Source: Pandoraea capi (lineage in GTDB: Bacteria > Pseudomonadota > Gammaproteobacteria > Burkholderiales > Burkholderiaceae). Taken from it: a DNA stretch of 64,000 nucleotides. Where the stretch lies: NCBI RefSeq assembly GCF_902459735.1, contig NZ_CABPRV010000004.1:248001-312000 (forward strand), in the 5' to 3' direction. Below the pieces are notes generated by a model, which did no database searches, was not told where the DNA came from, and saw only the letters and a list, made by a program, of their open reading frames with translations. Positions 43,935 through 53,356 of this stretch are shown here, piece by piece (within the stretch, counting starts at the first letter, position 1; each line of letters begins with the position of its first letter). The translations under genes were made by a program, and so were the position numbers.

Positions 43935-44915
43935 ATGCACGTACCATCGCAACCGCTGCCGGGTTACTGGCCGCAACTGTCGGACTGGCAAGTCAAGGCG
44001 GGGGAAGCACCGGCCACCTCTCGTCCCGCAACGACATTTACAAGCATCAGAAATCGTTTGCCCGAAGGGCACGCCATCCGAATGGATTCGTGGAGATCGA
44101 AAGCGCATGCGGCGCCGAAGGACAACGGCTGCCGTGCCGTGCATGTGAATGAATACACACACCATGTGCTCACAGCGCTGGTCACGCCGCAGGAGGGGTG
44201 TCCGTCACGACGCTATACGCGCAATGCAGAACTGCGGAATTCGGTGGCCACCGCACTGGCACTTCACCCGCAAGGGGGCGATGCGTTGCTCGAAGCGAGA
44301 CTCAAGGCGCTGGGTCTGCCGTCATTGCTGCGCGACGAACCCCAATACTTGCCGGGGACACTCGCCGCCCTTCGCTACGACGTGGGCTCGCGCATCGTGG
44401 CGATCGGCCGCAGCAAGCTGCCCGACCTCGCGGATCTCGATGCGCCGGGTGATCTCGCGCTGCATGCGGCTGGCGGGCGCGAATTGTCGTATCTCGACGG
44501 CGAAAGCCCCCACGCCGCGCAAGTCGCCCACGATCACAAACGGATTCTAGATTTCCACTACAGCGCGGCGGGCGTGTCGACGTGGCAAGCGATGCCCGAT
44601 AGCGAGCGTCGTCAGGCGTCCTCGGACGATCATCAACGTCTCGATGAACGTAGACGTCACCGCACCTTCAGTGCGAGCGTTACGTCTCGCCCGCCAGAAG
44701 CCGAAGCGCCACGTATCGGCACATTCATCGAGCATCTCGAACAATGCCGGCAGCGCCGCGAACCCTCGCGGATGCGAAGCAAGCCAAAGGGAAGAATTCC
44801 GATTTCGCACGACTCGGAGGCGCAACGAATGCGGCGTAAGGCATCGAAGCCCACGCCGCCCCCCTATCCGCTTTCGCCGCACCACGACGCGCTCTACAAC
44901 TGCACGCTGCTTTGA
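43935..44915 (+). CDS. Unknown protein, 326 residues (third of three)
   Basis: Not recognised. It starts 17 bases after the previous gene, with GAAGGAGCG before the ATG. A possible folded core spans about residues 70-210 (NSVATALALHPQGGDALLEARLKALGLPSLLRDEP, LPDLADLDAPGDLALHAAGG). The C-terminal third is strongly basic, Ser/Arg/Pro-rich and probably disordered (RMRSKPKGRIPISHD, KPTPPPYPLSPHHD). No signal peptide or span. A secreted effector-like or nucleic-acid-associated protein is conceivable, but nothing in the sequence proves either. Confidence 0.5.
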   Translation: MHVPSQPLPGYWPQLSDWQVKAGEAPATSRPATTFTSIRNRLPEGHAIRMDSWRSKAHAAPKDNGCRAVHVNEYTHHVLTALVTPQEGCPSRRYTRNAELRNSVATALALHPQGGDALLEARLKALGLPSLLRDEPQYLPGTLAALRYDVGSRIVAIGRSKLPDLADLDAPGDLALHAAGGRELSYLDGESPHAAQVAHDHKRILDFHYSAAGVSTWQAMPDSERRQASSDDHQRLDERRRHRTFSASVTSRPPEAEAPRIGTFIEHLEQCRQRREPSRMRSKPKGRIPISHDSEAQRMRRKASKPTPPPYPLSPHHDALYNCTLL

Positions 44916-44993
44916 CTGGCCGCCTGGGCGGCCGGTCGATCGCGGGATGACGCAGGATGACGCCGGATAAGATAACGGGCGTCGGTCAGGAAC

Positions 44994-45566
44994 TCACGCC
45001 GCCGGCTTGAGGCGGCGGGCGAACTTCTCGCGGAATTTCTTGAGCTTCGGTGCGACGACGTAAGCGCAATAGCCCTGGTCGGGATGTTGGCGGAAATAGT
45101 TCTGGTGATAAGCCTCGGCCGGCCAGAACGTTTGCACGGGCACGACCTGCGTGACGATGGGGTGCTGATACGTCATCTCGGCCATCAGCTCGGCGATGAG
45201 ATGATCGGCAGCCGTCTTTTGCACGTCGTTGTGATAGAAGATCGCCGAGCGGTATTGGGTGCCGATGTCGTTGCCCTGACGATTGAGCGTGGTCGGATCG
45301 TGGATCTGGAAGAACACGATCAGAATTTCCTCGAACGTGACGACGTCCGGATCGTAGGTCACCTGTACCACTTCGGCGTGACCCGTATCACCCTCGCAAA
45401 CCTGCTCGTACGTGGGGTTATCGACGTGCCCGCCTTCGTAGCCCGAGACGACGGACTTCACGCCGTCCAGTTGCTGATAGCAAGCTTCGAGGCACCAGAA
45501 ACAACCACCAGCCAGCGTGGCGACTTCGGTACGGGTATCGCTCGGAGAGTTCGTCTGCTCTGTCAT
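44994..45566 (-). CDS. msrA: Peptide methionine sulfoxide reductase MsrA
   Basis: Repair enzyme of 190 residues that reduces methionine-S-sulfoxide in proteins. The catalytic motif GGCFWC (C22 the nucleophile) and the downstream EVVQVTYDP, FFQIHDPTTLNRQGNDIGTQYRS and HPDQGYC are all present, with the resolving cysteine in QGYCAY. It is cytosolic, with no signal peptide, and has normal length. A very stable hairpin lies between it and the hutG gene upstream, so it probably has its own promoter. Confidence 0.93.
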   Translation of the reverse strand: MTEQTNSPSDTRTEVATLAGGCFWCLEACYQQLDGVKSVVSGYEGGHVDNPTYEQVCEGDTGHAEVVQVTYDPDVVTFEEILIVFFQIHDPTTLNRQGNDIGTQYRSAIFYHNDVQKTAADHLIAELMAEMTYQHPIVTQVVPVQTFWPAEAYHQNYFRQHPDQGYCAYVVAPKLKKFREKFARRLKPAA

Positions 45567-45648
45567 CTTGACCTCGCTTGTCGACTGCGTTCGTGCGTGC
45601 GCGTCAGTGAGCGGTTGTGCGCCCGGCCGTGTCGCACTGCACCAAACA

Positions 45649-45688
45649 AATAGGGCGGGCGATCGATGGTTCGATCGCCCGCCCTATT
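45649..45688 (-). terminator. Strong hairpin terminator after hutG
   Basis: An 18-base perfect stem (AATAGGGCGGGCGATCGA and its complement) around a four-base loop. On the minus strand it continues TTTGTTTGG. It separates hutG from msrA. Confidence 0.75.
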
Positions 45689-45836
45689 GTCGCGCAGAAG
45701 TCTCGCGAATGGCGCAAATAACCTTTCAGGCCGCTCAGTCGCCCTGCCACGCTACGGCTGCGCCTTGTGTTCGCCGCCCATACCGGCTTGCACCGTCGAA
45801 TCGGGCGTCAGCACAAGCGCCACCGATAACGGCGAG

Positions 45837-46793
45837 TCAGTCCTGCAACTGCGTGATCAGCGGATGCAGCAGACGCGCGCCGACACGTGCGGTGAGGCCG
45901 TCGCGGTCGTACGTCGGGTTGTACTCGGCAATGTCCGCCACGCGCAGCTTGCCCGAACGACGCACCACACCGATCAACGCCTCGACGACTTCGAGCGCCA
46001 CGCCGTGTGCCGCCGGCGCCGACACGCCCGGCGCCTTCTCGCCCGGCAGCACGTCCATGTCGATGGTCAGATAAACGTGGCTCACCTTCGCCAGTTTCTT
46101 CTCCAGACGCTCGCACATTTCCGGCAGACGGTGCGCGAGCATCGTGTCGTCGAGCCAGTAGTCGACGTTCAGCGACGCCGCACGCTCGAACAGCGCTTCG
46201 GTATTGCTGTAGCGGCTCACGCCGAGACAAGCATACTGAAACGGTGCCTGGCGCCCCGCGAGCAACTGCGAGATCTGCCAGAACGGCGTACCCGAGCTGG
46301 CGGTCGGCTGGGCGCGAAGATCGAAGTGTGCGTCGAAGTTGAGAATCAGGATCGGCTCGTCGCGCAGACGGTCGCCGTAATGTTCGGCCACCCCGAGGAA
46401 CGTGCCGTAAGCGATTTCATGTCCGCCGCCCAGCACCACCGGACGCGCCCCCGCGGCCAGCACTTCCGCCACACGATGCCCCAGCGCCGCTTGCGCCGCT
46501 TCGAGACGCTCGTCGGCACAGACGATGTTGCCGCCGTCGAACACCGCCGGCGTGCCCTGCACCGGCAGACTCGCCAGTGCCCGACGCAGCATGTCCGGAC
46601 CTGCCACGGCCCCCTGACGCCCATGGTTGCGACGCACGCCCTCATCACTGCAGAAGCCCAGCACCACGGCGCCACCGGCGACTTCAGATGCATCGCACGC
46701 ATCGTAGTCCCGCAGCACCTGATGCAAACGCAGCGTGTGACCGGTTTCGCCGGTATCCACACGGCCTTGCCAGACTGCTCGATCGATTGTCAT
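45837..46793 (-). CDS. hutG: Formimidoylglutamase (arginase family)
   Basis: Manganese enzyme of 318 residues in the arginase/agmatinase fold. Metal ligands are visible in GGGHEIAYGT, NFDAHFDLR and TIDMDVLPG. The GGGHE-xx-YGTFLG pattern and the length favour N-formimidoyl-glutamate hydrolase of histidine degradation over arginase. It follows an amino-acid ABC transporter on the same strand with a 127-base gap, so it probably acts on the imported substrate. No hutH, hutU or hutI is in the window; another arginase-family amidinohydrolase remains possible. Confidence 0.8.
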   Translation of the reverse strand: MTIDRAVWQGRVDTGETGHTLRLHQVLRDYDACDASEVAGGAVVLGFCSDEGVRRNHGRQGAVAGPDMLRRALASLPVQGTPAVFDGGNIVCADERLEAAQAALGHRVAEVLAAGARPVVLGGGHEIAYGTFLGVAEHYGDRLRDEPILILNFDAHFDLRAQPTASSGTPFWQISQLLAGRQAPFQYACLGVSRYSNTEALFERAASLNVDYWLDDTMLAHRLPEMCERLEKKLAKVSHVYLTIDMDVLPGEKAPGVSAPAAHGVALEVVEALIGVVRRSGKLRVADIAEYNPTYDRDGLTARVGARLLHPLITQLQD

Positions 46794-46920
46794 ACGTTTT
46801 CCTGCCTTGCCTTGCCTGATCGTTGCCGAATTACCGTACTGCTCACATGTCACCCGCGGATCGCACGCTCTCGGCGCGCGCGAATGTCACGTCATCACCT
46901 CTTCACGCCTGCTGTACGAA

Positions 46921-47703
46921 TTACGCCGAACGCGAAATCACGGCTTGCAGGAATTCGCGCGTACGCGCTTCGCGCGGTGCGGTGAAGATCTGCTCCGGCG
47001 AACCGGCTTCGATGATCCGGCCCTGATCCATCACGACCACCACATCGGCGACTTCACGGGCGAAACCCATTTCGTGCGTGACGACGAGCATGGTCATCCC
47101 GTCGTTCGCGAGTGCCTTCATCACTTGCAGCACTTCGCCGACGAGTTCCGGATCGAGTGCAGACGTCGGTTCGTCGAACAGCATGACCTGCGGCTGCATG
47201 GCAAGCGCGCGGGCAATCGCCACACGCTGCTTCTGGCCGCCAGAGAGCGTGCCCGGGTAGACGTCGGCCTTCGCGGCGAGACCGACCTTGGCGAGCAGTT
47301 CGCGGGCCAGCTTGTCGGCATCGGCACTCTTCAGGCCGCGCAGCTTCTTCGGCGCGAGCGTCACGTTATCGAGCACGCTCAGATGCGGAAACAGGTTGAA
47401 CGACTGGAACACCATGCCCACGTCCGTGCGCAACTGGTTCAAGGCGTTCTCGCCCATCATCTTGCCGTGATCGACGAGCTTCTTGCCGACGATCTCGATG
47501 GTGCCCTGCTCGGCCGTCTCCAGCCCGTTGCAGCAACGCAGGAACGTGCTCTTGCCCGAGCCGCTGGGGCCGATGACCACCACGACCTGACGCGCCTGAA
47601 CTTCGAAATCGATGCCCTTCAGGACCTGATGGCTGCCGTAGGCCTTGCCCAGCCCTTCGATCTTCAGGATCGGGGCTTTGCCCGCTTGATTCACTTCGCT
47701 CAT
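46921..47703 (-). CDS. Polar amino-acid ABC transporter ATP-binding protein
   Basis: ATPase of 260 residues of the HisP/GlnQ type. Walker A is [13 protein letters not shown], the signature [15 protein letters not shown], Walker [15 protein letters not shown], and the switch histidine lies in VVTHEMGFA. It powers the permease encoded just upstream, with which it shares an ATGA overlap. Third of a run of IclR regulator, binding protein, permease and this gene. Confidence 0.93.
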   Translation of the reverse strand: MSEVNQAGKAPILKIEGLGKAYGSHQVLKGIDFEVQARQVVVVIGPSGSGKSTFLRCCNGLETAEQGTIEIVGKKLVDHGKMMGENALNQLRTDVGMVFQSFNLFPHLSVLDNVTLAPKKLRGLKSADADKLARELLAKVGLAAKADVYPGTLSGGQKQRVAIARALAMQPQVMLFDEPTSALDPELVGEVLQVMKALANDGMTMLVVTHEMGFAREVADVVVVMDQGRIIEAGSPEQIFTAPREARTREFLQAVISRSA

Positions 47704-48368
47704 TGCACGGCACCTCCGGCACGCAGGGACTTCTCGGCGCGCTGCAGCAACAGCGTGGTGACACCGGTCAGAATCAGATAAACAAAAGCAATCGCCAGAT
47801 ACACTTCCAGCGAGCGATACGACACGCTGATGATCTTCTGGCCTTCGTGCATCACGTCGTGAATCGTCAGCAGCGACACGAGGGCAGAGTTCTTGATCAG
47901 CGCGATGAATTCATTGCCCAGCGGCGGAATCATGCGCACGACAGCCTGCGGCAGAATCACCGAGCGCATGGCCAGACCGTACGGCATGCCCAGCGAGCGG
48001 GCGGCTTCCATCTGGCCGCGCTCGATCGACTGGATTGCGCCGCGCACGATTTCCGAGACGTAAGCACCGCTGTAGATGCCCAGCCCCAGCACACCGCACA
48101 CGAACGCGGGCAGCAGAATGTTGAACTGCGGCAGACCAAAGAACAGGATGAAGAGCTGCACCAGCAGCGGCGTGCCACGAATGAACGTGACGTATGCGGT
48201 ACAGATGCCGTAGCGAATGCGGTTAGCGGGGTTGAGGCGGCCCATGCCGACCAGCAAGCCCAGCACACAGCCCAGTGCCAGGGCACAGGCAGTGACTTCG
48301 ACGGTCACCAGCGCGCCACGCGCCAGATCCGTCCAGTTTGCCCACACCGGCGAGAAATCGAGTTCCAT
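47700..48368 (-). CDS. Polar amino-acid ABC transporter permease
   Basis: Inner-membrane permease of 222 residues with about five spans. The HEQRALPA-type N-terminal domain and the ATPase-contacting loop [23 protein letters not shown] are typical of the HisMQ/GlnP group. Only one permease is encoded, so it probably works as a homodimer as GlnP does. Its stop overlaps the ATPase start by four bases. Confidence 0.92.
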   Translation of the reverse strand: MELDFSPVWANWTDLARGALVTVEVTACALALGCVLGLLVGMGRLNPANRIRYGICTAYVTFIRGTPLLVQLFILFFGLPQFNILLPAFVCGVLGLGIYSGAYVSEIVRGAIQSIERGQMEAARSLGMPYGLAMRSVILPQAVVRMIPPLGNEFIALIKNSALVSLLTIHDVMHEGQKIISVSYRSLEVYLAIAFVYLILTGVTTLLLQRAEKSLRAGGAVQ

Positions 48369-48533
48369 GCGTACTCCGTCAGTTGCTCTACTGCGCTAAT
48401 GCTTTATTGCTTGGGCGGGCGACGTCGCCCTGCGAAGGGTGACGGCCAGCCCGCCCGGGTAGTGCTCAGGGTGACGACGTGGGCGAGGTCGCCCCGGATC
48501 GGTGCGACGGTTCGCACGTCGTCGTACCCTGAC

Positions 48534-48577
48534 GTCAGACCTTAGTCAGACCTTAGTCAGACCTGAGTCAGACCTTA
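48534..48577. repeat. Four 11-base tandem repeats at a gene end
   Basis: Four head-to-tail copies of GTCAGACCTTA (one with TGA in place of TTA at its end). The last copy supplies the stop codon of the minus-strand binding-protein gene. Because 11 is not a multiple of three, the other copies lie outside the coding frame. Confidence 0.9.
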
Positions 48578-49312
48578 CTTCGACGAACCGAAGTACTTGG
48601 TGACGAGTGCGGCGTAAGTGCCGTCGGCACGCACCTTTTCCAGCGCCTTGTTCATCTCTTCGGTCAGCGCCTTGTCGTCCTTACGCAGGGCGAAGCCGTA
48701 GCGCTCGACGGTCAGCGTCTTGTCGAGCACCTTCACGACCGGATTGGCCTTCGCGTACAGCAGCGCAGCCGGCTTGCCGGTCACGGCCGCATCGGCACGG
48801 CCGATCTTCACGAGTTCGAACATCTGGTCGTTCTTCTCGACTTCCACGCGCGAGACCTTCGGGTAGTTTTCCGTCAGGAACTGCACCGACTTCGTACCGA
48901 CCTGCACCGAGACCTTCTTGCCGTTCAGATCGGCCGGTTCCTTGATGCTGGTGTTGTCAGCCTTGACCATGATGGCCAGACCGCCGGTGTAGTACGGATG
49001 CGTGAAGTTCACGGCCTTCAGGCGTTCGTCGGTGATGTAGATCGCCGAAGCGGCCACGTCGACACGCTTGGACAGCACGGCCGGGATCAGGCCCTTGAAA
49101 TCGATATCCGTCCACTCGATCTTCTTGCCCATGGCCTTGCCGAGCGCTTCGATCATTTCCACGTCGAAGCCGGTACGCTTACCGTTTTCCACGTATTCGA
49201 ACGGCGGGAAGGTCGCGTCGGTGGCAACACGCAGCACGTCGTCGGCAGCGAAAACCTTGGTCGAGCAGGTGACGGCCAGCGCCATCGTGAACAGGATGTG
49301 ACGCAATTTCAT
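48575..49312 (-). CDS. Polar amino-acid ABC transporter binding protein (SBP family 3)
   Basis: Periplasmic protein of 245 residues with a signal peptide (MKLRHILFTMALAVTCSTKVFA). The mature part is a family 3 binding protein: LRVATDATFPPFEYVENGKRTGFDVEMIEALGK, DVAASAIYITDERLKAVNFTHPYY, and LNGKKVSVQVGTKS. It should deliver histidine, glutamine or a similar amino acid to the permease downstream. The hutG neighbour makes histidine or formimidoylglutamate a reasonable guess. It starts 39 bases after the IclR gene. Confidence 0.9.
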   Translation of the reverse strand: MKLRHILFTMALAVTCSTKVFAADDVLRVATDATFPPFEYVENGKRTGFDVEMIEALGKAMGKKIEWTDIDFKGLIPAVLSKRVDVAASAIYITDERLKAVNFTHPYYTGGLAIMVKADNTSIKEPADLNGKKVSVQVGTKSVQFLTENYPKVSRVEVEKNDQMFELVKIGRADAAVTGKPAALLYAKANPVVKVLDKTLTVERYGFALRKDDKALTEEMNKALEKVRADGTYAALVTKYFGSSK

Positions 49313-49351
49313 CTGGTACTCCTTCGTGTAGTCTCGGTTCGGAAAAACCGG

Positions 49352-50098
49352 TTAAAAGTACTGCAATCGATTCGAAATACGCTCAGCTGCCGCCACCGTC
49401 AGGCGGATCAGCTCCTCGTGGCGCTGCGCCACACGCACGGCCGGCGCCATCAGGGTGATGGTGCCTTCCAGACGTTCCTTCGCGGCAAACACCGGGGCCG
49501 ACACGCCCCACACGCCGAAGTCCACTTCGCTCTCCGACACGGCATACCGCTGCTTGCGAATCTCTTCGATCTGCGCAACGAGACGCTCCTGCGCAACCGG
49601 CTGCCCCGCCAGTTGGCGGCCGATCAGGTTATCGCGGGTGGTCTGGGGAAGGAAGGAGAGCAAGGCCTTGGCCGACGCGCCGTGCACCAGCGGGTGCGCA
49701 CGTCCCTTGGCGAACGAGCAACGCAGCGACTGCTCGCTCTCGTGCATGTCGAGGCAGACGACCTGACCGTTCGCGGCGACGAGCAGACCGACGGTCTCCC
49801 CGGTGCGCTGCACGAGGGCGTCGATCTCTTCACGCGCCTGGGTGACTAGATGCGAGTTGTGGTCGAAACCCCACGCCAATTGCACGCCAACCGGCCCCGG
49901 TTCATAGAGCGCCTCATGGGCATGCTCTTGCACCAGGCCCCACTTCTTGAGCGGCACGAGGTGGCGGTAAACCGTAGAGAGCGGCAGGCTCGTTTGCGCG
50001 GCGATCTCGCGTGCCGCGATCGGGCGTCCATGACGCGCCACAGTCACAAGGACTTGCAGTACGCGCTCGGAGACCGAATGCGCTTCGGTGGTGTCCAT
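49352..50098 (-). CDS. IclR family transcriptional regulator
   Basis: Regulator of 248 residues with the N-terminal winged helix (VLQVLVTVARHGRPIAAREIAAQTSLPLSTVYRHLVPLKKWGLV) and the C-terminal effector domain (GETVGLLVAANGQVVCLDMHESEQSLRCSF, SEVDFGVWGVSAPVF). It is first in the same-strand run with the amino-acid transporter and hutG, so it probably controls them. ATG 50098 was chosen over an in-frame TTG three codons upstream. Confidence 0.87.
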   Translation of the reverse strand: MDTTEAHSVSERVLQVLVTVARHGRPIAAREIAAQTSLPLSTVYRHLVPLKKWGLVQEHAHEALYEPGPVGVQLAWGFDHNSHLVTQAREEIDALVQRTGETVGLLVAANGQVVCLDMHESEQSLRCSFAKGRAHPLVHGASAKALLSFLPQTTRDNLIGRQLAGQPVAQERLVAQIEEIRKQRYAVSESEVDFGVWGVSAPVFAAKERLEGTITLMAPAVRVAQRHEELIRLTVAAAERISNRLQYF

Positions 50099-50272
50099 CG
50101 TCTTCAAAAACTAAAGAAAGCAAAAAAACCGGCAGGCGGTGCCGCCGATGACGACATGGGCGCTATCTTGCGATGCAATTCCCAAAGTAAAAAATACGAT
50201 TCTCAGCGGATGGTAACAAATTGGGAGATTACGCATAGGGACTTTCCCTTATGCACCGCGTAAGCCGAGCAT

Positions 50273-50314
50273 AAAAAAACGCCGAGTCCCTTGTGTGACA
50301 AGGCGATCGGCGTT
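50273..50314 (-). terminator. Terminator at the end of the catabolic island
   Basis: Stem AACGCCGA / TCGGCGTT with an internal CCTTGT/ACAAGG pairing. On the minus strand it is followed by seven T. It lies 51 bases past the CoA-ligase stop. Confidence 0.85.
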
Positions 50315-50364
50315 ATTAAGCAAAAACTGAATAAAGATTCTGATTAGCGAATCCGGGTAGACAT

Positions 50365-51894
50365 TTACGAATCCGGGCCGTCGGATAGCCACTCGATGAG
50401 AATCGGTTTTTGCACTTTCCCAAGGGCGCTCTTGGGCAGGATGTCGAAAACGACCACGCGCCGCGGCAGTTTGAAGCGTGCAATGCGCGTGCCGAGGAAG
50501 TCGAGCACCGACGCCTGCGTCGCGGGCGAGTCCGCCGTCGGCACGACCACGGCAACGGGCACTTCACCCCATCGCTCGTCCGGCACCCCCACGACCGACG
50601 CTTCCATCACGCCCGGGCAGTCGACCAGCGCGTTCTCGATCTCCGCCGGGTAAATGTTCTCGCCGCCCGAGATGATCATGTCCTTGCTGCGGCCAACGAC
50701 CTCGTAACAGCCGTCCTCGCGCAGTCGTGCGAGGTCGCCCGAGTGAAACCAGCCGTCTGCGAACGACACGTGACCGGGCGCGCGCCAGTACTCGCGCATG
50801 ACGTTCGGCGCACGCACCAGAATCTCGCCGACGTGGCCGGGCGGCACGTCCTGCCCTGCCGCATCGACCAGACGCACTTCCACGCCCGGACACGCACGTC
50901 CCACCGCGCCGGGATGCGCCTTCGCTTCGCCGAAGCGCAGCGCGATCGACACCGGCCCGGTTTCCGTCGCGCCATACACCTGCCCCAGCGGAATGCCTCG
51001 CGCGTGAAAGGCGTCAATGGCAGACATCGGTACGACACTCGATCCGGCCATCACGCCACGCAGCGACGAGACGTCTGTCGTCGCCCACATCGGGTGCATC
51101 TGTACGGCGCGCATCGTGGCGGGCACCATCAGCGACAGCGTCGGGCGATGTCGGGCGACGTCTGCGAGCCACGCCGCCGGATCGAAGCGAGGGTGCAGCG
51201 TGACGCTGGCGCCCCGCAACAGCGCCGGGAGCGTCTGAATGCACAGACCGCCGACGTGGAACATCGGCAGCGTCGAGAGCACATGATCGTCGGCGCGCAT
51301 GTCGTGCGACCACCAGCTCGCCTCGGCATTGGCCAGCAATCCAGCCTGCGTATGCAGCGCGCCTTTGGGCTCCCCCGTCGTGCCGGAGGTATACGCGAGC
51401 AGCACAGGCGCGTCGGGCGAGACGTCGGGGTAATGGACCGGTTTGACGGACGGTACTGCGATCAGGCCTTCGATCGGCGCGATGGCGGGCGGCGGCAAAT
51501 CGGTGATGACGTCCTGTTCCAGCGTGTCGCGGATCTGGCGCGCGGCGTCACGATGCGCCGCGTCGAACCACAGCACGCGCACGCCCGCATGGCGCACGAT
51601 CGCGGCCAGTTCGGGCACGGCAAGACGGAAATTGAGCGGCAGAAAGATGGCGCCGGCCCGCGCGCAGGCGAACAGCAGCGCCAGTTGCAGTTCGTCGTTC
51701 AGACCGAGGCACGCGACGCGATCGCCGGGGGCGATGCGCCATGTCTCACGCAGATGACCGCCTACGCGCTCGATGCGCCGCCATAGCGCGGCGTAGTCCG
51801 TCGTCCGGGCTTGCTCACCCACGCCGCACCGCAGCGCCAGCCGCTCGGGCGTGGCGCGCGCATGACGGGCAAGCGCTTCTACAAAAGGCGTCAA
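50365..51894 (-). CDS. AMP-forming acyl/aryl-CoA ligase
   Basis: Ligase of 509 residues that should activate a carboxylic acid as its CoA thioester. Motifs are LAYTSGTTGEPKGALHTQ, GQVYGATETGPVSI, GWFHSGDLARLREDGCYEVVGRSKDMIISGGENIYPAEIE and the catalytic lysine in LPKSALGKVQK. I chose the TTG at 51894 because GGAG precedes it and no ATG gives a sensible N-terminus; the longer in-frame start at 52005 adds a charged stretch without similarity. It is last of four minus-strand genes with the NicX-like enzyme. The acid activated is unknown. Confidence 0.85.
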   Translation of the reverse strand: MTPFVEALARHARATPERLALRCGVGEQARTTDYAALWRRIERVGGHLRETWRIAPGDRVACLGLNDELQLALLFACARAGAIFLPLNFRLAVPELAAIVRHAGVRVLWFDAAHRDAARQIRDTLEQDVITDLPPPAIAPIEGLIAVPSVKPVHYPDVSPDAPVLLAYTSGTTGEPKGALHTQAGLLANAEASWWSHDMRADDHVLSTLPMFHVGGLCIQTLPALLRGASVTLHPRFDPAAWLADVARHRPTLSLMVPATMRAVQMHPMWATTDVSSLRGVMAGSSVVPMSAIDAFHARGIPLGQVYGATETGPVSIALRFGEAKAHPGAVGRACPGVEVRLVDAAGQDVPPGHVGEILVRAPNVMREYWRAPGHVSFADGWFHSGDLARLREDGCYEVVGRSKDMIISGGENIYPAEIENALVDCPGVMEASVVGVPDERWGEVPVAVVVPTADSPATQASVLDFLGTRIARFKLPRRVVVFDILPKSALGKVQKPILIEWLSDGPDS

Positions 51895-52062
51895 CTTGTT
51901 CTCCGTGACAAGAGAGACGGCAAGGCGCTTGTCGCCTCGCCGTTTCGCTGAACCACTGACCTGCCGATTTTCTTGCGATCTGTCGTCGACTTGCCGACTT
52001 ACCAACTTGCCAACGCATAACCTCGTCGAGCACTCACCGATGACCCGACGCGTTCGCCGCGA

Positions 52063-53307
52063 TTACTCGTCGCGCTCGCCCGGCTCATAGAGCGCTTCGC
52101 GCCCGATACGGTCGAGGCACAGCTCCGCCGTCCACGGCAGCATCAGCGCACCGCAGCGCGAGTCGCGATACATGCGTTCGAGCGGCAGCGTCTTGAGCAT
52201 CGACTGTCCGCCACACGTGCGAATCGCGAGGCGGCACAACTCATTCGCATTCTCCATGATCGTGTACTGCGCCGCATAGGCGCGCAGACGCGCTTGCTTG
52301 CCCGGATCGGCACGACCGTCCTGCAACGCGCGCAGGAACAACGCGCGCGTCTGCTCCAGCATGATGTGCATTTGCGCGACGGCGATCTGCTTGGTCGGAT
52401 ACATACGGCGCTTGACCGGCGCGCCCATGCCTTCGGCTTCGCCGCGCAGATAGCGCACGGTGAAGTCGTAGGCGGCCTGCGCGATCCCCATGTACGTCGG
52501 CGCGAGCGTCATGAACATGTGAGGCCAGCGGCTCGCTGCCTGATAGTAGACACCGCGCGGCATCAGTTGCAGTTCGTCGGCAACGAACACGTCCTTGAAC
52601 AGCAGCGTACGCGAGACGGTGCCACGCATGCCGAGCGGGTCCCAGTCGCCGGTGACGGTCACGCCCGGGGCGTCGCCCGGCACGGCGATGTAGAACGTGT
52701 CTTTCATTGACAGTTCGGGCTTCTCTTCCGTGCAGAGCACGCCGTAGTAGTTCGCGGCACCGGAGAGCGACGCGAAGATCTTGCGGCCATTGATGAGCCA
52801 GCCGCCGTCGACCTTCGTCGCGGTGGTGCCAAACGGCGCCTTGCCTGCGGCGGCCGCGCTGCCCTCGGAGAACGGTTGCGCGTAAATCGCACCGTCCTGG
52901 ATCACGCGCTCGAAGTGATGCTTGCGATATCCCGCGTGCTCGGCGCGTTGCTCGGGGGTCATGTCGAGATCGTCGGCCAGAATGCCCGTCCACATCATCG
53001 AGCACGTATGCATGTTGAACGTGAGCGCCGTCGCGCCGCAATGGCGCCCCAGCTCGGCGGACACCATCATGTACGTGGCGAAGTCGGCGCCCAGACCGCC
53101 GTCCGCTTCGGGAATGCATAGCTTGAGCAGGCCGGCCGCGCGCATGTCGTCGTAGTTCTCGAACGGGAACGACGCTTCGCGATCCCAGCGAGCGGCGCGC
53201 GGCGCGAGGGACTCGCGTCCTACCTGTTCGGCCAGCGCCAGCAGGCGCCGCTGCTTGTCCGTGAGCGGGTAGTGCTCGCCGACGATCGAAGGGGGCTGAT
53301 AGGCCAC
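52063..53307 (-). CDS. Acyl-CoA-dehydrogenase-fold flavoprotein lacking the usual catalytic Glu
   Basis: Protein of 414 residues with the ACAD fold: N-terminal helices, the middle beta domain (IYAQPFSEGSAAAAGKAPFG, then KVDGGWLINGRKIFASLSGAANYYGV and DPLGMRGTVSRTLLFKDVFV), and C-terminal helices. Near the end, where medium-chain enzymes read YEGT, this protein has LMLPWT (388-393), so no base sits at that place. Flavin monooxygenases with this fold also lack that Glu. With the flavin reductase encoded divergently, a two-component monooxygenase is plausible; a true dehydrogenase with its base elsewhere remains possible. It starts at GTG 53307 after an AGGAG site. Confidence 0.75.
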   Translation of the reverse strand: MAYQPPSIVGEHYPLTDKQRRLLALAEQVGRESLAPRAARWDREASFPFENYDDMRAAGLLKLCIPEADGGLGADFATYMMVSAELGRHCGATALTFNMHTCSMMWTGILADDLDMTPEQRAEHAGYRKHHFERVIQDGAIYAQPFSEGSAAAAGKAPFGTTATKVDGGWLINGRKIFASLSGAANYYGVLCTEEKPELSMKDTFYIAVPGDAPGVTVTGDWDPLGMRGTVSRTLLFKDVFVADELQLMPRGVYYQAASRWPHMFMTLAPTYMGIAQAAYDFTVRYLRGEAEGMGAPVKRRMYPTKQIAVAQMHIMLEQTRALFLRALQDGRADPGKQARLRAYAAQYTIMENANELCRLAIRTCGGQSMLKTLPLERMYRDSRCGALMLPWTAELCLDRIGREALYEPGERDE

Positions 53308-53356
53308 GGTAGTCTCCTGATAGGTTCTTGGGGTGCCTGATGTGGGTAGGCAGTGG

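Noticed and set aside
45837-46793. Calling this gene arginase (rocF)
   Set aside because: The GGGHEIAYGTFLG pattern and overall length fit formimidoylglutamase better, though the arginase fold is shared.
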